From: Streptomyces sp. NBC_01317
Lineage (GTDB): Bacteria; Actinomycetota; Actinomycetes; Streptomycetales; Streptomycetaceae
Length of the DNA stretch: 64,000 bases
NCBI RefSeq assembly: GCF_035961655.1
Contig: NZ_CP108393.1
Coordinates: 3,083,501-3,147,500, forward strand
Reading direction: 5' to 3'
Part shown: in pieces, positions 8,410 to 16,384 of the stretch
Layout: each line of letters begins with the position of its first letter
Numbering within the stretch: position 1 is the first letter of the stretch
Notes under the pieces: model-generated
The model's input: only the letters and a program-made list of their open reading frames with translations
Told to the model about the DNA's origin: nothing
The model's database searches: none
Program-made: the position numbers and the translations under genes

Positions 8410-8875
8410 TTGTCCACCAAGACCCGGTCCTCCGAACGCCGCACCACCCTCCCAACCCGCTGCCTCAAGTCGCTGAAGCACCACCACGAACAGCAGCAGC
8501 GTGACCGTCACATGGTAGGCACCGAGTGGCTGCACAACGGGCACGTGTTCACTACGCCACAGGGCAGGACCATCGACCGACCAACCCCACCCGCGCCTTC
8601 ACCACGCCCCTCCGCAAGGCCAGGCCCGTCACATTCCTTTCCACGACGTCCGGCATTCCATTGCCCACCCTGCCCCTCGAGCAAGGCGTCGAACTCGTCG
8701 TCTCCAAGGAACTACTCGGCCGTACCCACATCGGCGCCACCGCCACCGTCTTAGCGCATGTCCGACTTCGCCTCCCGCGCGCACCATCAGTACGGCCGTT
8801 GATGGTCCCGTCAACAATGAATCGGCCCACGACGACGGTAACGACCCGGCGCAGTGCGGAGCCACCGTCCACTGA
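8410..8875 (+). pseudogene. Decayed tyrosine recombinase (integrase), C-terminal part
   Basis: Similarity to actinomycete phage or ICE integrases is spread over three plus-strand frames. Frame one gives KTRSSERRTTLPTRCLKSLK and then HNGHVFTTPQGRTID (8410-8580). A second frame encodes FHDVRHSIA, the HxxR active-site box, near 8640-8670. The third gives NPTRAFTTPLRKA and then LEQGVELVVSKELLGRTHIG, ending at 8875. At least two frameshifts are present. The nucleophile position is also lost: the expected TATVYAHV block reads ATVLAHV, with a TTA codon in place of the tyrosine codon. The N-terminal half is missing. This marks an old integrative element beside the Rhs toxin island. Confidence 0.8.
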
Positions 8876-8907
8876 CCTTGCCGCCGACGAGTGCCGACAC
8901 TGCAGCC

Positions 8908-8942
8908 AGGAGGCCCGCCAGGCCCCGCCTGGCGGGCCTCCT
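8908..8942. terminator. Strong bidirectional hairpin terminator
   Basis: A perfect 16-bp stem (AGGAGGCCCGCCAGGC and its complement) with a 3-base loop. It lies 32 bp after the integrase remnant and 57 bp after the stop of the immunity gene transcribed towards it. It would isolate the two convergent units. Confidence 0.85.
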
Positions 8943-8999
8943 TGTTCACTCCTGCGAATACCGCTCGGGCTCTACGGCCGCCCGCTCCGGAAGGATGCC

Positions 9000-9341
9000 C
9001 TAAAGAAATGTCTCGAAGTCATCAAGTGCATCCTGCGCCCGCCCTTCAAACCCCGGCACTTCCGTCATACGTTTCACCTGCATCACTGTACGAGGATTAC
9101 AGATTTCCCCATGAATTCGGGCTAGATGCCCGAAGCAGGTGACTGCAAGGAGTTTCACTTGATCGTCGAAGTCCCCATCAAGGCAATCCAAGAGAACACT
9201 CTCCACCCAAGCGCCGTCCGGGTCATTGAACGTCAACGACAAGAGCGCCTCCGTCGCTTGATCCACTGAACCGTTAGCAATTACGGCCAGCATTTCAGCG
9301 CGCCACTCTCGATCAGCCCGTGCAGAATCTTGTGACCTCAC
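9000..9341 (-). CDS. Immunity protein for the adjacent Rhs toxin tip
   Basis: A 113-residue helical protein whose GTG start overlaps the Rhs stop (GTGA), with GGAGAGGGAGG in front of it. Position, size and translational coupling are those of a polymorphic-toxin immunity gene. The sequence (LSLTFNDPDGAWVESVLLD, DDQVKLLAVTCFGHLARIHG) has the helix-turn-helix-repeat look of HEAT-like immunity proteins. I cannot assign a numbered Imm family with certainty. It should bind and block the about 108-residue C-terminal tip of the upstream Rhs protein. The local GC is lower than in the flanking core genes, as is usual for swapped toxin-immunity modules. Confidence 0.75.
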   Translation of the reverse strand: MRSQDSARADREWRAEMLAVIANGSVDQATEALLSLTFNDPDGAWVESVLLDCLDGDFDDQVKLLAVTCFGHLARIHGEICNPRTVMQVKRMTEVPGFEGRAQDALDDFETFL

Positions 9342-12300
9342 CCTATGACCCTCCCTCTCCTGTCGACGAGACCCGCTCGCCTCAGGGAATTCTGCATGTC
9401 AATATGGAGATCGCCCCATCCGCGGACGTGCCCGTGATAAATATCATTCGTTCCTCCGCCACCACACTTGCATGGCCGCTGGACCGTACGATCCAGGACA
9501 ACAATCTCTCCGTTTTCGACGTCGACCCCGACTCTCCGAGGAGAGGTCCCCTTTACCGGGACTGAGTTATCCAAGGCAGCCTGGCCATTCTGCGGCTCAG
9601 CGCTATTTGTTCCCCTGGAGCTTCCGCGGGCCGAAGCACCGTGCTTCCCACCAGCTTCATAGAGAGATCCACCGCAGTTGTGAACGAGGACCGGCGTGGC
9701 CCCCGCCAGAACATAGTATGTGTGGAGGTCGGCGATCGTGAGGTTGTAGACCGTTGCAGGTCGGGTCTGGCGCTCGAGGGCTGTGATCTGGACGCGTGCT
9801 CCACCAGTGCTGGTCTGGAGGTGCTGTCCCGCACGGAGATCGGTGGCGTCGATCCACTCGTGGAGTTCGGGGACCCAGAACGGGTGACCGTCGGTTGCGG
9901 TGACGGTTGTCGTGCTCGAGCCGCGCTTGTTGCTGATACGGAGAGCGATCTTGACGAGATTCTTGAGGCCCTTCCCCTTGATCTCGGCTGTGACCTTTTT
10001 CGGTGTGGTCTTGCCGGTTTCCGGGTCAGTGGCGAGCACCTTGTCGCCGACCTTGAGGTCTTCGATGGGCTTGGTGGTGCCATCCTCGAGAAGAACCTTC
10101 GTGCCAGGAGTGAAGCTGTTGCACTGGCCCTTAGTTGCCCCCGCCGACCATCTGCCGACGCTGCCCTCTCCACCGCCTGCCGCTATCTGCGCAGAAACGC
10201 CGGCGAGCACAAATGCTTTCGCGGAGCTAATCGACTTCGGGCAGCCGTCTACTTTTCCGCAGATTATGAATGAGAGACGCTGGATATCCTCTGCGGCTTT
10301 TTCGGGCTGGTCTTCAAATTCTGGGTTGGTGATCCAGCTTGACGTCTGCCCTGGCCGGAGGTCGTTTCTGGTGATTGCTTCGTTGAGCTTTGTCTTGTAG
10401 TCGTCGGCGTATTTCCAGTCGGCAGGTACGTGAATATTGGGGAAGACCATGACCGTACCGGGCTTGATACTGGGACTGATGGGTGCCGCGCTCCAGCCGC
10501 TGCTCTCCCACCAGCCGTCGTCGTAGCTGTCGCCGTCGCAACCGGGGCAGCCCCAGGAGGGGTCGTTGAGGGGTTTTCCGCTTTGGGCTGCCGGGCTGTT
10601 GCCGTACTGGAGGCCGCCGCCGCATTCAGCCGGCGAGGCGCAGGCCATGAGGCCGCTGGGGTCGCTCTGGGTGATGGGGCTGTTCTCCGCGTAGGAGTAG
10701 CCGTTCATCTGCTGGGGGTTCGCCGTGTCGAGGAGCGGGTCGACGGAGAGGAAGCGGCCCGTGCTGGAGTCGTATTCGCGGGCGCCGAGGTGGGTCAGGC
10801 CGGTGGAGGTGTCGTTGGTGCCGCCGACGAAGTTCTTGGTTCCGGGCCAGGTGGTGGGTTGAGTGCCGCGAGGGCTGCCGAAGGGCTGGGTGCGGCGCTG
10901 TGTGAGGGTCTGGCTGTTGGAGGTAACGGCGAGCTGGCCAGTGCCTTGGTGGTCAGCGATGGTGAAGGAGACAGCGCCGTTGTTGTCCTGGACAGCCTGG
11001 TTCCCTTCGCCTATGTCGATGTAACGGGTGGCCTTGGGGGTGGTGGTGCCCTTGGCGACGGTGATTTCGGTGTGTCCGAGGTAGAGAGTGGTCTCGGTGG
11101 GAGTACGGGCGATCAGACGGTTGCCGTCGGCGTCGTAGAGGTAGTCGGTGACTTTGTCGCCACCTTCGCCCGCTTCGGTGACCTTGGCGAGGTGTCCTTC
11201 CACGTCCCACAGGAGGCTCTGCGTGTCTCCGGAGACGGTGCGGGTGGTGGTGTTGCCCGTCTCGTCGTACGTGTAGCTGTCCTGCGAGGTGACGGTCGGA
11301 CCAGTGGTCGTCACGGAGTCCAGGGCATGGGGCCGAGGCTGTCCCGCGTCGGGGTAGTCGTAGGTGCTCTTGAGATCCTTGCTGCTGTCACCGGCGGTGT
11401 CGTGACGAGTCTCGGTGAGCCTGTTGCCGGTCTTGTCGTAGGTGTAGCTGTTCCAGTACGGAGCCGGTCCGGCGATGGTCTGGCCGACCGGTGTGGTGGC
11501 GCAGGCGGTGTCGGGTTCGGTCCAGGCCTCGGTCAGGCGGCGCAGATGGTCGTAGGTGTAGCACTGGTTGTCCGTGCCCGACCGGGAAACGTCCGCGGCG
11601 GAAAGGATGTTGCCGATCTGGTCGTACCGGTACGTGAGGTACTTGTCGACACCGGGGATGGGCAGTCGGTCGACCCGTGTGTTCGCCAGCCGTCGGGTTC
11701 CCCGCTCGTACTCATTGGTGATCACCGTCCTGGTGCCGTCGCTGTTGTCGCCGAGTTCGTGAACGAGCGGCTTGCCGGTGAGGCTGTAGGAGGTGGTGGT
11801 GCTGTACCCGTTCCCGATCATGGCAACGGGACGGAGCGTGTTCGTGTCGTAGGTGAGGCTGTAGCTCCCGCCGGGCAGGGCGCCCGCGGCCGAGTAGCTC
11901 ACTCCACCCACCACTCCGGAGGGCTTGTACGAAACTCCGGTCTGATACGTACCGGCGAGGCCGCTCCGGGCAGCCCAACGGATCTCCGCGCCGAAGAAGG
12001 CTGTGACCAAGGACTGGCGCCTCACTGATCCGGCGCCCAGCGGGAGGCCGCCGTCCTCCACGAGGTACCACCGGTGCCCGCAGCGTCCGTGCGCCCAGCG
12101 TTCCAGGATGAGCGTCGGTGTTGTGCTGTCCACCGCAGCTCGGGCCGTCACCTCTGTCCAATACCCACCGTCCGCGGGACGAGAGACAGTCGGCTCCTCC
12201 TCTTCCTCTGCCCAGGAGGGAACCCTCACCGGATACAACCCCATCTTCTCGATCTCCGTCAGAGATCCGAGCGCACTCTCCTGAATCTGCACCGCCAGGT

Positions 12301-12493
12301 AGAAATCCGTATCAACCCCTATCCGCAACACATCGCCGCTCTCCAGCCAGGCCACGTTCGTGCCGTCGCGCAGGTTTTCCCTGAGCAGTCGCAAGGCAGC
12401 CGCCAGGTCGATCACCCGGCCGTCGTACGCCACTCCGAGCCATGAAGGCCCGGGGACATTCAGGATGACGTGCCGCAGGGTGAAACGATCCAC
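9338..12493 (-). CDS. N-terminally truncated Rhs protein with PT-HINT domain and toxin tip
   Basis: A 1051-residue product. Residues from about 178 (SGLAGTYQTG) onward are the last part of an Rhs/YD-repeat shell (DHLRRLTEAWTEPDTAC, YDADGNRLI, HLGAREYDSSTGRFLSVDP). Next come a PT-HINT self-cleaving domain (CNSFTPGTKVLLEDGTTKPI to VLVHNCGG) and a toxin tip of about 108 residues (TSPRRVGVDVENGEIVVLD, YHGHVRGWGDLHIDMQN), reminiscent of a polymorphic-toxin RNase-like class. There is no signal peptide and most of the shell is missing compared with the 2287-residue Rhs at 32990-39853. The first about 177 residues are not Rhs but the back half of an orphan immunity-like gene. It is probably a silent cassette, or exported only after recombination. 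Confidence 0.8.
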   Translation of the reverse strand: MDRFTLRHVILNVPGPSWLGVAYDGRVIDLAAALRLLRENLRDGTNVAWLESGDVLRIGVDTDFYLAVQIQESALGSLTEIEKMGLYPVRVPSWAEEEEEPTVSRPADGGYWTEVTARAAVDSTTPTLILERWAHGRCGHRWYLVEDGGLPLGAGSVRRQSLVTAFFGAEIRWAARSGLAGTYQTGVSYKPSGVVGGVSYSAAGALPGGSYSLTYDTNTLRPVAMIGNGYSTTTSYSLTGKPLVHELGDNSDGTRTVITNEYERGTRRLANTRVDRLPIPGVDKYLTYRYDQIGNILSAADVSRSGTDNQCYTYDHLRRLTEAWTEPDTACATTPVGQTIAGPAPYWNSYTYDKTGNRLTETRHDTAGDSSKDLKSTYDYPDAGQPRPHALDSVTTTGPTVTSQDSYTYDETGNTTTRTVSGDTQSLLWDVEGHLAKVTEAGEGGDKVTDYLYDADGNRLIARTPTETTLYLGHTEITVAKGTTTPKATRYIDIGEGNQAVQDNNGAVSFTIADHQGTGQLAVTSNSQTLTQRRTQPFGSPRGTQPTTWPGTKNFVGGTNDTSTGLTHLGAREYDSSTGRFLSVDPLLDTANPQQMNGYSYAENSPITQSDPSGLMACASPAECGGGLQYGNSPAAQSGKPLNDPSWGCPGCDGDSYDDGWWESSGWSAAPISPSIKPGTVMVFPNIHVPADWKYADDYKTKLNEAITRNDLRPGQTSSWITNPEFEDQPEKAAEDIQRLSFIICGKVDGCPKSISSAKAFVLAGVSAQIAAGGGEGSVGRWSAGATKGQCNSFTPGTKVLLEDGTTKPIEDLKVGDKVLATDPETGKTTPKKVTAEIKGKGLKNLVKIALRISNKRGSSTTTVTATDGHPFWVPELHEWIDATDLRAGQHLQTSTGGARVQITALERQTRPATVYNLTIADLHTYYVLAGATPVLVHNCGGSLYEAGGKHGASARGSSRGTNSAEPQNGQAALDNSVPVKGTSPRRVGVDVENGEIVVLDRTVQRPCKCGGGGTNDIYHGHVRGWGDLHIDMQNSLRRAGLVDRRGRVIG

Positions 12494-12676
12494 GCCGACG
12501 GCCTTCGCCAGCAGCTCGACCGCCGAGATCTAGAGATCCTCGGTCCGTTGATACTCCTCGGCGGTGAGGACACGGCCGTCGAACGATGCTCCGATGTCGT
12601 CGTACGACATCCAGTCGTCGACCTCACCACGGCGTCTCGCTTCGTCGTACTTGGAGATGAGCAGGAAAGCAGTCAC
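11963..12676 (-). pseudogene. Orphan immunity-like gene split by an amber codon and fused to the Rhs fragment
   Basis: A GTG start at 12676 with GGGAG upstream opens a frame reading FLLISKYDEARRRGEVDDW, then GRVLTAEEYQRTEDL, and stops at TAG 12530-12532 after 48 residues. The same frame resumes directly after the stop (SAVELLAKAVGVDRFTLRHV) and runs without a break into the Rhs fragment at about 11962. Read through, the first about 238 codons look like one soluble protein of a type often seen next to Streptomyces toxin genes. It is therefore a leftover immunity-like gene with one nonsense mutation and a 3' end replaced by Rhs sequence. The family is not formally identified. Confidence 0.7.
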
Positions 12677-12740
12677 GGGCGGATTCTCCCCCGGACGCGG
12701 GACGAGTCCCTCGGCAGAGGCAGGGATCCCCACGACATGG

Positions 12741-12788
12741 AAAAGCCCCCGCCGGCCGTCGGGGTCACGCAGGCCGGGCGGGGGTTTC
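12741..12788 (-). terminator. Hairpin terminator of pckG
   Basis: A long GC-rich inverted repeat (AAAAGCCCCCGCC at 12741-12753 pairs with the GGCGGGGGTTT segment ending at 12787, with an inner GGCC pair) begins just after the pckG stop at 12796. On the minus strand the stem ends in CTTTTCC, giving a short U tract. Confidence 0.75.
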
Positions 12789-12795
12789 GGCGGCG

Positions 12796-14670
12796 TCAGG
12801 ACAGGCGGTTCACCAGGGCGTCGTACTCGTCCCAGAGGGCCTTCGGGGTGTGGTCGCCGAAGGTGTTGAGGTGGCGGGGGATCAGGGATGCCTCGTCGCG
12901 CCAGACCTCCTTGTCCACCGTCAGGAGGAAGTCCAGCTGAGTGTCGGTGAGTTGCAGGCCCTCCGTGTCCAGGGACGCCCTTGTGGGCAGGATGCCGATG
13001 GGGGTTTCCACGCCCTCCGCCGTGCCCTCCAGGCGTTCCACGATCCACTTCAGGACGCGGCTGTTCTCGCCGAAGCCGGGCCACACGAAGTGGCCCTCGT
13101 CGTCCTTGCGGAACCAGTTCACGTAGTAGATCTTCGGCAGGGCCGCCGGGTCCCGGCCCTCGGCCACCTCCAGCCAATGGGCCATGTAGTCACCCATGTT
13201 GTAGCCGCAGAACGGCAGCATCGCGAAGGGGTCGCGGCGCAGTTCGCCGACCTTGCCCTCGGCCGCCGCCGTCTTCTCCGACGCCACGTTCGCGCCCAGG
13301 AAGACGCCGTGCTGCCAGTCGAACGACTCCGTCACCAGGGGTACGGCGGAGGCGCGCCGGCCGCCGAAGAGGATCGCCGAGATGGGTACGCCCCGGGGGT
13401 CCTCCCACTCGGGCGCGATGATCGGGCACTGGCCCGCCGGGACGGTGAAGCGGGCGTTCGGGTGGGCGGCCGGGGTGTCCGACTCCGGTGTCCAGTCCTG
13501 GCCCTTCCAGTCCGTGACGTGCGCGGGCGCCTCCTCCGTCATGCCCTCCCACCAGATGTCACCGTCGTCGGTGAGCGCCACGTTCGTGAAGACGGAGTTG
13601 CCCCACAGCGTCTTCATCGCGTTGGCGTTGGTGTGTTCGCCCGTGCCGGGCGCGACGCCGAAGAAGCCGGCCTCGGGGTTGATCGCGTACAGCCTGCCGT
13701 CCTCCCCGAACCGCATCCACGCGATGTCGTCGCCGATGGTCTCCACCGTCCAGCCGGGGACGGTCGGCTCCAGCATCGCGAGGTTCGTCTTGCCGCACGC
13801 GGACGGGAACGCGGCCGCGACGTACTTCGACTCCCCCCGGGGCGGGGTGAGTTTGAGGATCAGCATGTGCTCCGCGAGCCAACCCTCGTCGCGTGCCATG
13901 ACGGAGGCGATGCGCAGCGCGTAACACTTCTTGCCCAGCAGGGCGTTGCCGCCGTAGCCGGAGCCGTACGACCAGATCTCGCGGTCCTCGGGGAAGTGCG
14001 AGATGTACTTGGTGGAGTTGCACGGCCACGGCACGTCCGCCTCGCCGGGGGCGAGCGGCGCGCCCAGCGTGTGGACGGCCTTGACGAAGTCGCCGTCCTC
14101 GCCCAGCTCTTGGAGTACGGCACTGCCCATGCGGGTCATCGTGCGCATCGAGACGGCGACGTACGCGGAGTCCGTGATCTCGACGCCCATGGCCGCGAGC
14201 GGCGAACCGATCGGGCCCATGCAGAACGGCACGACGTACATCGTCCTGCCGCGCATCGCGCCCCGGAAGACGCCGTCCTCACCGGCGAAGACGGCCCGCA
14301 TCTCGGCGGGGGCCTTCCAGTGGTTGGTCGGGCCCGCGTCCTCCTCCTTCTCGGAGCAGATGAACGTACGGTCCTCGACGCGCGCCACGTCGGACGGGTC
14401 CGAGGCGGCGTAGTACGAGTTCGGCCGCTTGACGGCGTCGAGCTTGGTGAACGTGCCCTGAGCGACCAGCTCCCCGCACAGGCGCTCGTACTCCGCCTCG
14501 GATCCGTCGCACCAGACCACCCGGTCCGGCTGGGTGAGAGCGGCGATCTCCTCGACCCAGCGGTTCAGCTCACGGTGGGGGGACGGAGAGGAAGAGACGA
14601 GAGGGGCGAGGGGCGTGGTGCTGGGGGCCGTTGTCGGGAAGGGGGAGGGAGCCGCGATGTCGCGCGCCAC
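12796..14670 (-). CDS. pckG: Phosphoenolpyruvate carboxykinase (GTP)
   Basis: A 624-residue cytosolic enzyme that converts oxaloacetate and GTP to PEP, CO2 and GDP, the first step of gluconeogenesis. Family landmarks are clear: the kinase-1a P-loop [13 protein letters not shown], the metal/OAA region [16 protein letters not shown], the [10 protein letters not shown] segment, and the GTP-binding [22 protein letters not shown]. The length is close to the usual about 610. GTG 14670 is chosen because AGGAG lies 6 bp upstream; the longer reading adds an unconvincing Arg-rich tail. The first about 30 residues are low-complexity Ser/Pro/Thr. A palindrome in the promoter region is a possible control site. 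Confidence 0.95.
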   Translation of the reverse strand: MARDIAAPSPFPTTAPSTTPLAPLVSSSPSPHRELNRWVEEIAALTQPDRVVWCDGSEAEYERLCGELVAQGTFTKLDAVKRPNSYYAASDPSDVARVEDRTFICSEKEEDAGPTNHWKAPAEMRAVFAGEDGVFRGAMRGRTMYVVPFCMGPIGSPLAAMGVEITDSAYVAVSMRTMTRMGSAVLQELGEDGDFVKAVHTLGAPLAPGEADVPWPCNSTKYISHFPEDREIWSYGSGYGGNALLGKKCYALRIASVMARDEGWLAEHMLILKLTPPRGESKYVAAAFPSACGKTNLAMLEPTVPGWTVETIGDDIAWMRFGEDGRLYAINPEAGFFGVAPGTGEHTNANAMKTLWGNSVFTNVALTDDGDIWWEGMTEEAPAHVTDWKGQDWTPESDTPAAHPNARFTVPAGQCPIIAPEWEDPRGVPISAILFGGRRASAVPLVTESFDWQHGVFLGANVASEKTAAAEGKVGELRRDPFAMLPFCGYNMGDYMAHWLEVAEGRDPAALPKIYYVNWFRKDDEGHFVWPGFGENSRVLKWIVERLEGTAEGVETPIGILPTRASLDTEGLQLTDTQLDFLLTVDKEVWRDEASLIPRHLNTFGDHTPKALWDEYDALVNRLS

Positions 14671-14805
14671 GATTGCTCCTAAATGAGGGATTTGAGGTTG
14701 TCTACCCCGTGGGGGCCTCGACCCGGACGCCTTCGTAGCCCGCTCATCCGGTGCCGACCACACTCATTTGATCATCCGACGATAGCGCCCATCTGTCCAT
14801 AGGGC

Positions 14806-14817
14806 CTCACATGTGAG
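14806..14817. promoter_or_regulatory. Palindrome CTCACATGTGAG upstream of pckG
   Basis: A perfect 12-bp palindrome 136 bp upstream of the pckG start, in the 258-bp divergent region shared with the hemolysin-III-type gene. It has the size and symmetry of an operator (possibly for a GntR-type protein). The function is inferred from position only. Confidence 0.3.
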
Positions 14818-14899
14818 CATGACCACTGCCGCGCGGCGGCCACCGGCACCCGCGAGCCACCTCCCGGTCACCCACCCGCCCGCTTTGTACTGAAACGTA

Positions 14900-14917
14900 A
14901 CCTACGGTGGCGTAGGT
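14900..14917. promoter_or_regulatory. Inverted repeat ACCTACG-GTGG-CGTAGGT just before the hemolysin-III-type gene
   Basis: Perfect 7-bp arms with a 4-bp spacer lie 11 bp upstream of the ATG, covering the place where the core promoter or leader should be. ACCTACG/CGTAGGT arms resemble TetR-type operators seen in front of actinomycete lipid genes (from memory, not verified). Binding here would block transcription. A TetR-family gene lies directly downstream of the target gene. Confidence 0.45.
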
Positions 14918-14928
14918 AGCATGACCGT

Positions 14929-15645
14929 ATGACTCCCGCCGCACCCGACTCCTACGCGAACCCCCCACAGCCCGCCGAAGGGGGACCGGTCGAGATCCAG
15001 CTGCCGAGCCCGGTCAAGCCCAAGCTGCGCGGCTGGCTGCACGCGGGCATGTTCCCCGCCGTCCTGGTCGCGGGAGTGACCCTGATCGTCCTGACGGACT
15101 CGGTACGGGCCCGGGTCGCCTGCGGGATCTACGTCCTGACCGCCTGCCTGCTCTTCGGCGTCAGCGCCATATACCACCGGGGTACGTGGGGGCCGCGCGG
15201 CGAAGCCGTACTGCGCCGGCTCGACCACGCCAACATCTTCCTCATCATCGCGGGCACCTACACCCCGCTGACCATGCTGCTGCTCCCCGACGCGTCGGGC
15301 CGTGTCCTGCTCTGGGCCGTCTGGATCGCCGCGCTGGCCGGCATAGCCTTCCGGGTGTTCTGGGTCGGCGCCCCGCGCTGGCTGTACACCCCCTGCTACA
15401 TCGCGCTCGGCTGGGCCGCCGTCTTCTTCCTGCCCGACTTCATGCGGGCCGGTGGCATCGCCGTCCTCGTCCTCGTGGTCGTCGGCGGTGTCCTCTACAG
15501 CGCGGGCGGCGTCATCTACGGACTCAAGCGCCCGAACCCGTCACCGCGCTGGTTCGGCTTCCACGAGGTGTTCCACTCCCTCACCCTGGCCGCCTTCATC
15601 GTGCACTTCATCGGGATCTCGCTGGTGGCGTACGAGTACTCCTGA
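14929..15645 (+). CDS. Hemolysin III / YqfA (PAQR superfamily) membrane protein
   Basis: A 238-residue integral membrane protein with about seven hydrophobic segments. The PAQR/HlyIII signatures are present: SAIYHR in the first conserved block, RRLDHANIFLIIAGTYTP in the second, and FHEVFHSLTLAAFIVHF near the end. These supply the Ser, His and Asp residues that in the PAQR superfamily form a zinc-binding, hydrolase-like site. The bacterial members are not proven haemolysins; roles in membrane homeostasis have been proposed. Good length match to the family. It is followed by a TetR-family gene on the same strand, and a strong inverted repeat sits before its own start. Confidence 0.9.
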   Translation: MTPAAPDSYANPPQPAEGGPVEIQLPSPVKPKLRGWLHAGMFPAVLVAGVTLIVLTDSVRARVACGIYVLTACLLFGVSAIYHRGTWGPRGEAVLRRLDHANIFLIIAGTYTPLTMLLLPDASGRVLLWAVWIAALAGIAFRVFWVGAPRWLYTPCYIALGWAAVFFLPDFMRAGGIAVLVLVVVGGVLYSAGGVIYGLKRPNPSPRWFGFHEVFHSLTLAAFIVHFIGISLVAYEYS

Positions 15646-15669
15646 GCCACGCACACCCATCCTCTGCCC

Positions 15670-15699
15670 GGCAGCCGCTGTCATTTGACAGTGGCTGCC
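15670..15699 (+). promoter_or_regulatory. 30-bp inverted repeat upstream of the TetR gene
   Basis: GGCAGCCGCTGTCA and TGACAGTGGCTGCC are complementary except for one G-T position and are separated by TT. The element lies 24 bp after the hlyIII-type stop and 21 bp before the TetR ATG. It contains a TTGACA hexamer. With no T run after it, an autoregulatory operator is more likely than a terminator, but either is possible. Confidence 0.5.
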
Positions 15700-15720
15700 G
15701 AAGAATCGCTGTGCCGGACA

Positions 15721-16353
15721 ATGGGGATCATGGCCGCCCCCTCACCTCACCCGCTCCAGGACCCCCCGCCGCGCCCCGGCCTCCGCGAGCGCAAGAAGCT
15801 CAGGACCAGGACCGGGATCCGCCGGGCCACCTACCGGCTCATCGCCGAACAGGGGTACGAGGCGACCACCGTCGAGCAGATCGCGCGGGCGGCCGAGGTC
15901 TCCGCCTCCACGGTCTTCCGCTACTTCCCGGCCAAGGAGGACATCGTCCTCTGCGACGCGTACGACCGCGTCCTGGCTGCCGGGTTGCGCTCGCGGCCCG
16001 CCGGGGAGTCACCCCTGGACGCGCTGCGGTTCACCCTCACCGACGCCCTGCGCACGCTCCTGGCGGAGGAGCACGACGAGATCGTCCAGCGCACCCGGCT
16101 GATGGTGGAGGTCCCCGCGATCCGCGCCCGGACGGCCGAGACCAGGGCGGTGACGGGCAGCCTGCTCACCACCGTGCTGGCCGAGCGCACCGGCCGGGAG
16201 CCCGGGGACCTGGAACTGCGCGTCCTCACGGCGGCGGTCCTGGGCGCGCTGGGCGAGGCGGCCCTGTACTGGGGCGAGCACGGCTGCCGCGACGATCTGC
16301 TCACCCTGGTCGGCCGCGCGTTCGACACGCTGGAGAGCGGGCTGCGGCTCTGA
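15721..16353 (+). CDS. TetR/AcrR family transcriptional regulator
   Basis: A 210-residue regulator. The N-terminal HTH is typical: RRATYRLIAEQGYEATTVEQ, then IARAAEVSASTVFRYFPAKEDIV (residues about 28-70). The C-terminal ligand domain is helical, with no recognised specificity. ATG 15721 and ATG 15730 are both possible; neither has a strong ribosome site, so a leaderless transcript is conceivable. The 30-bp inverted repeat immediately upstream suggests autorepression. Its neighbours are the HlyIII-type gene (same strand, upstream) and a convergent aldehyde dehydrogenase gene 31 bp downstream; either could be a target. Confidence 0.9.
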   Translation: MGIMAAPSPHPLQDPPPRPGLRERKKLRTRTGIRRATYRLIAEQGYEATTVEQIARAAEVSASTVFRYFPAKEDIVLCDAYDRVLAAGLRSRPAGESPLDALRFTLTDALRTLLAEEHDEIVQRTRLMVEVPAIRARTAETRAVTGSLLTTVLAERTGREPGDLELRVLTAAVLGALGEAALYWGEHGCRDDLLTLVGRAFDTLESGLRL

Positions 16354-16384
16354 GGAAGGCAACCGCAACCGGACGTAAGACCCC

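Noticed and set aside
8876..9000. tRNA or attachment site expected near the integrase remnant
   Set aside because: No cloverleaf-like sequence or flanking direct repeat was found; only the terminator hairpin is present.
10430..12028. 532-codon plus-strand open frame opposite the truncated rhs gene
   Set aside because: Antisense of YD repeats, dominated by Gly and Val, with no domain.
12850..14682. 610-codon open frame on the plus strand opposite pckG
   Set aside because: It is the antisense shadow of a clear PEPCK gene, with Arg/His/Val-rich composition, no recognisable motif and no good ribosome site.
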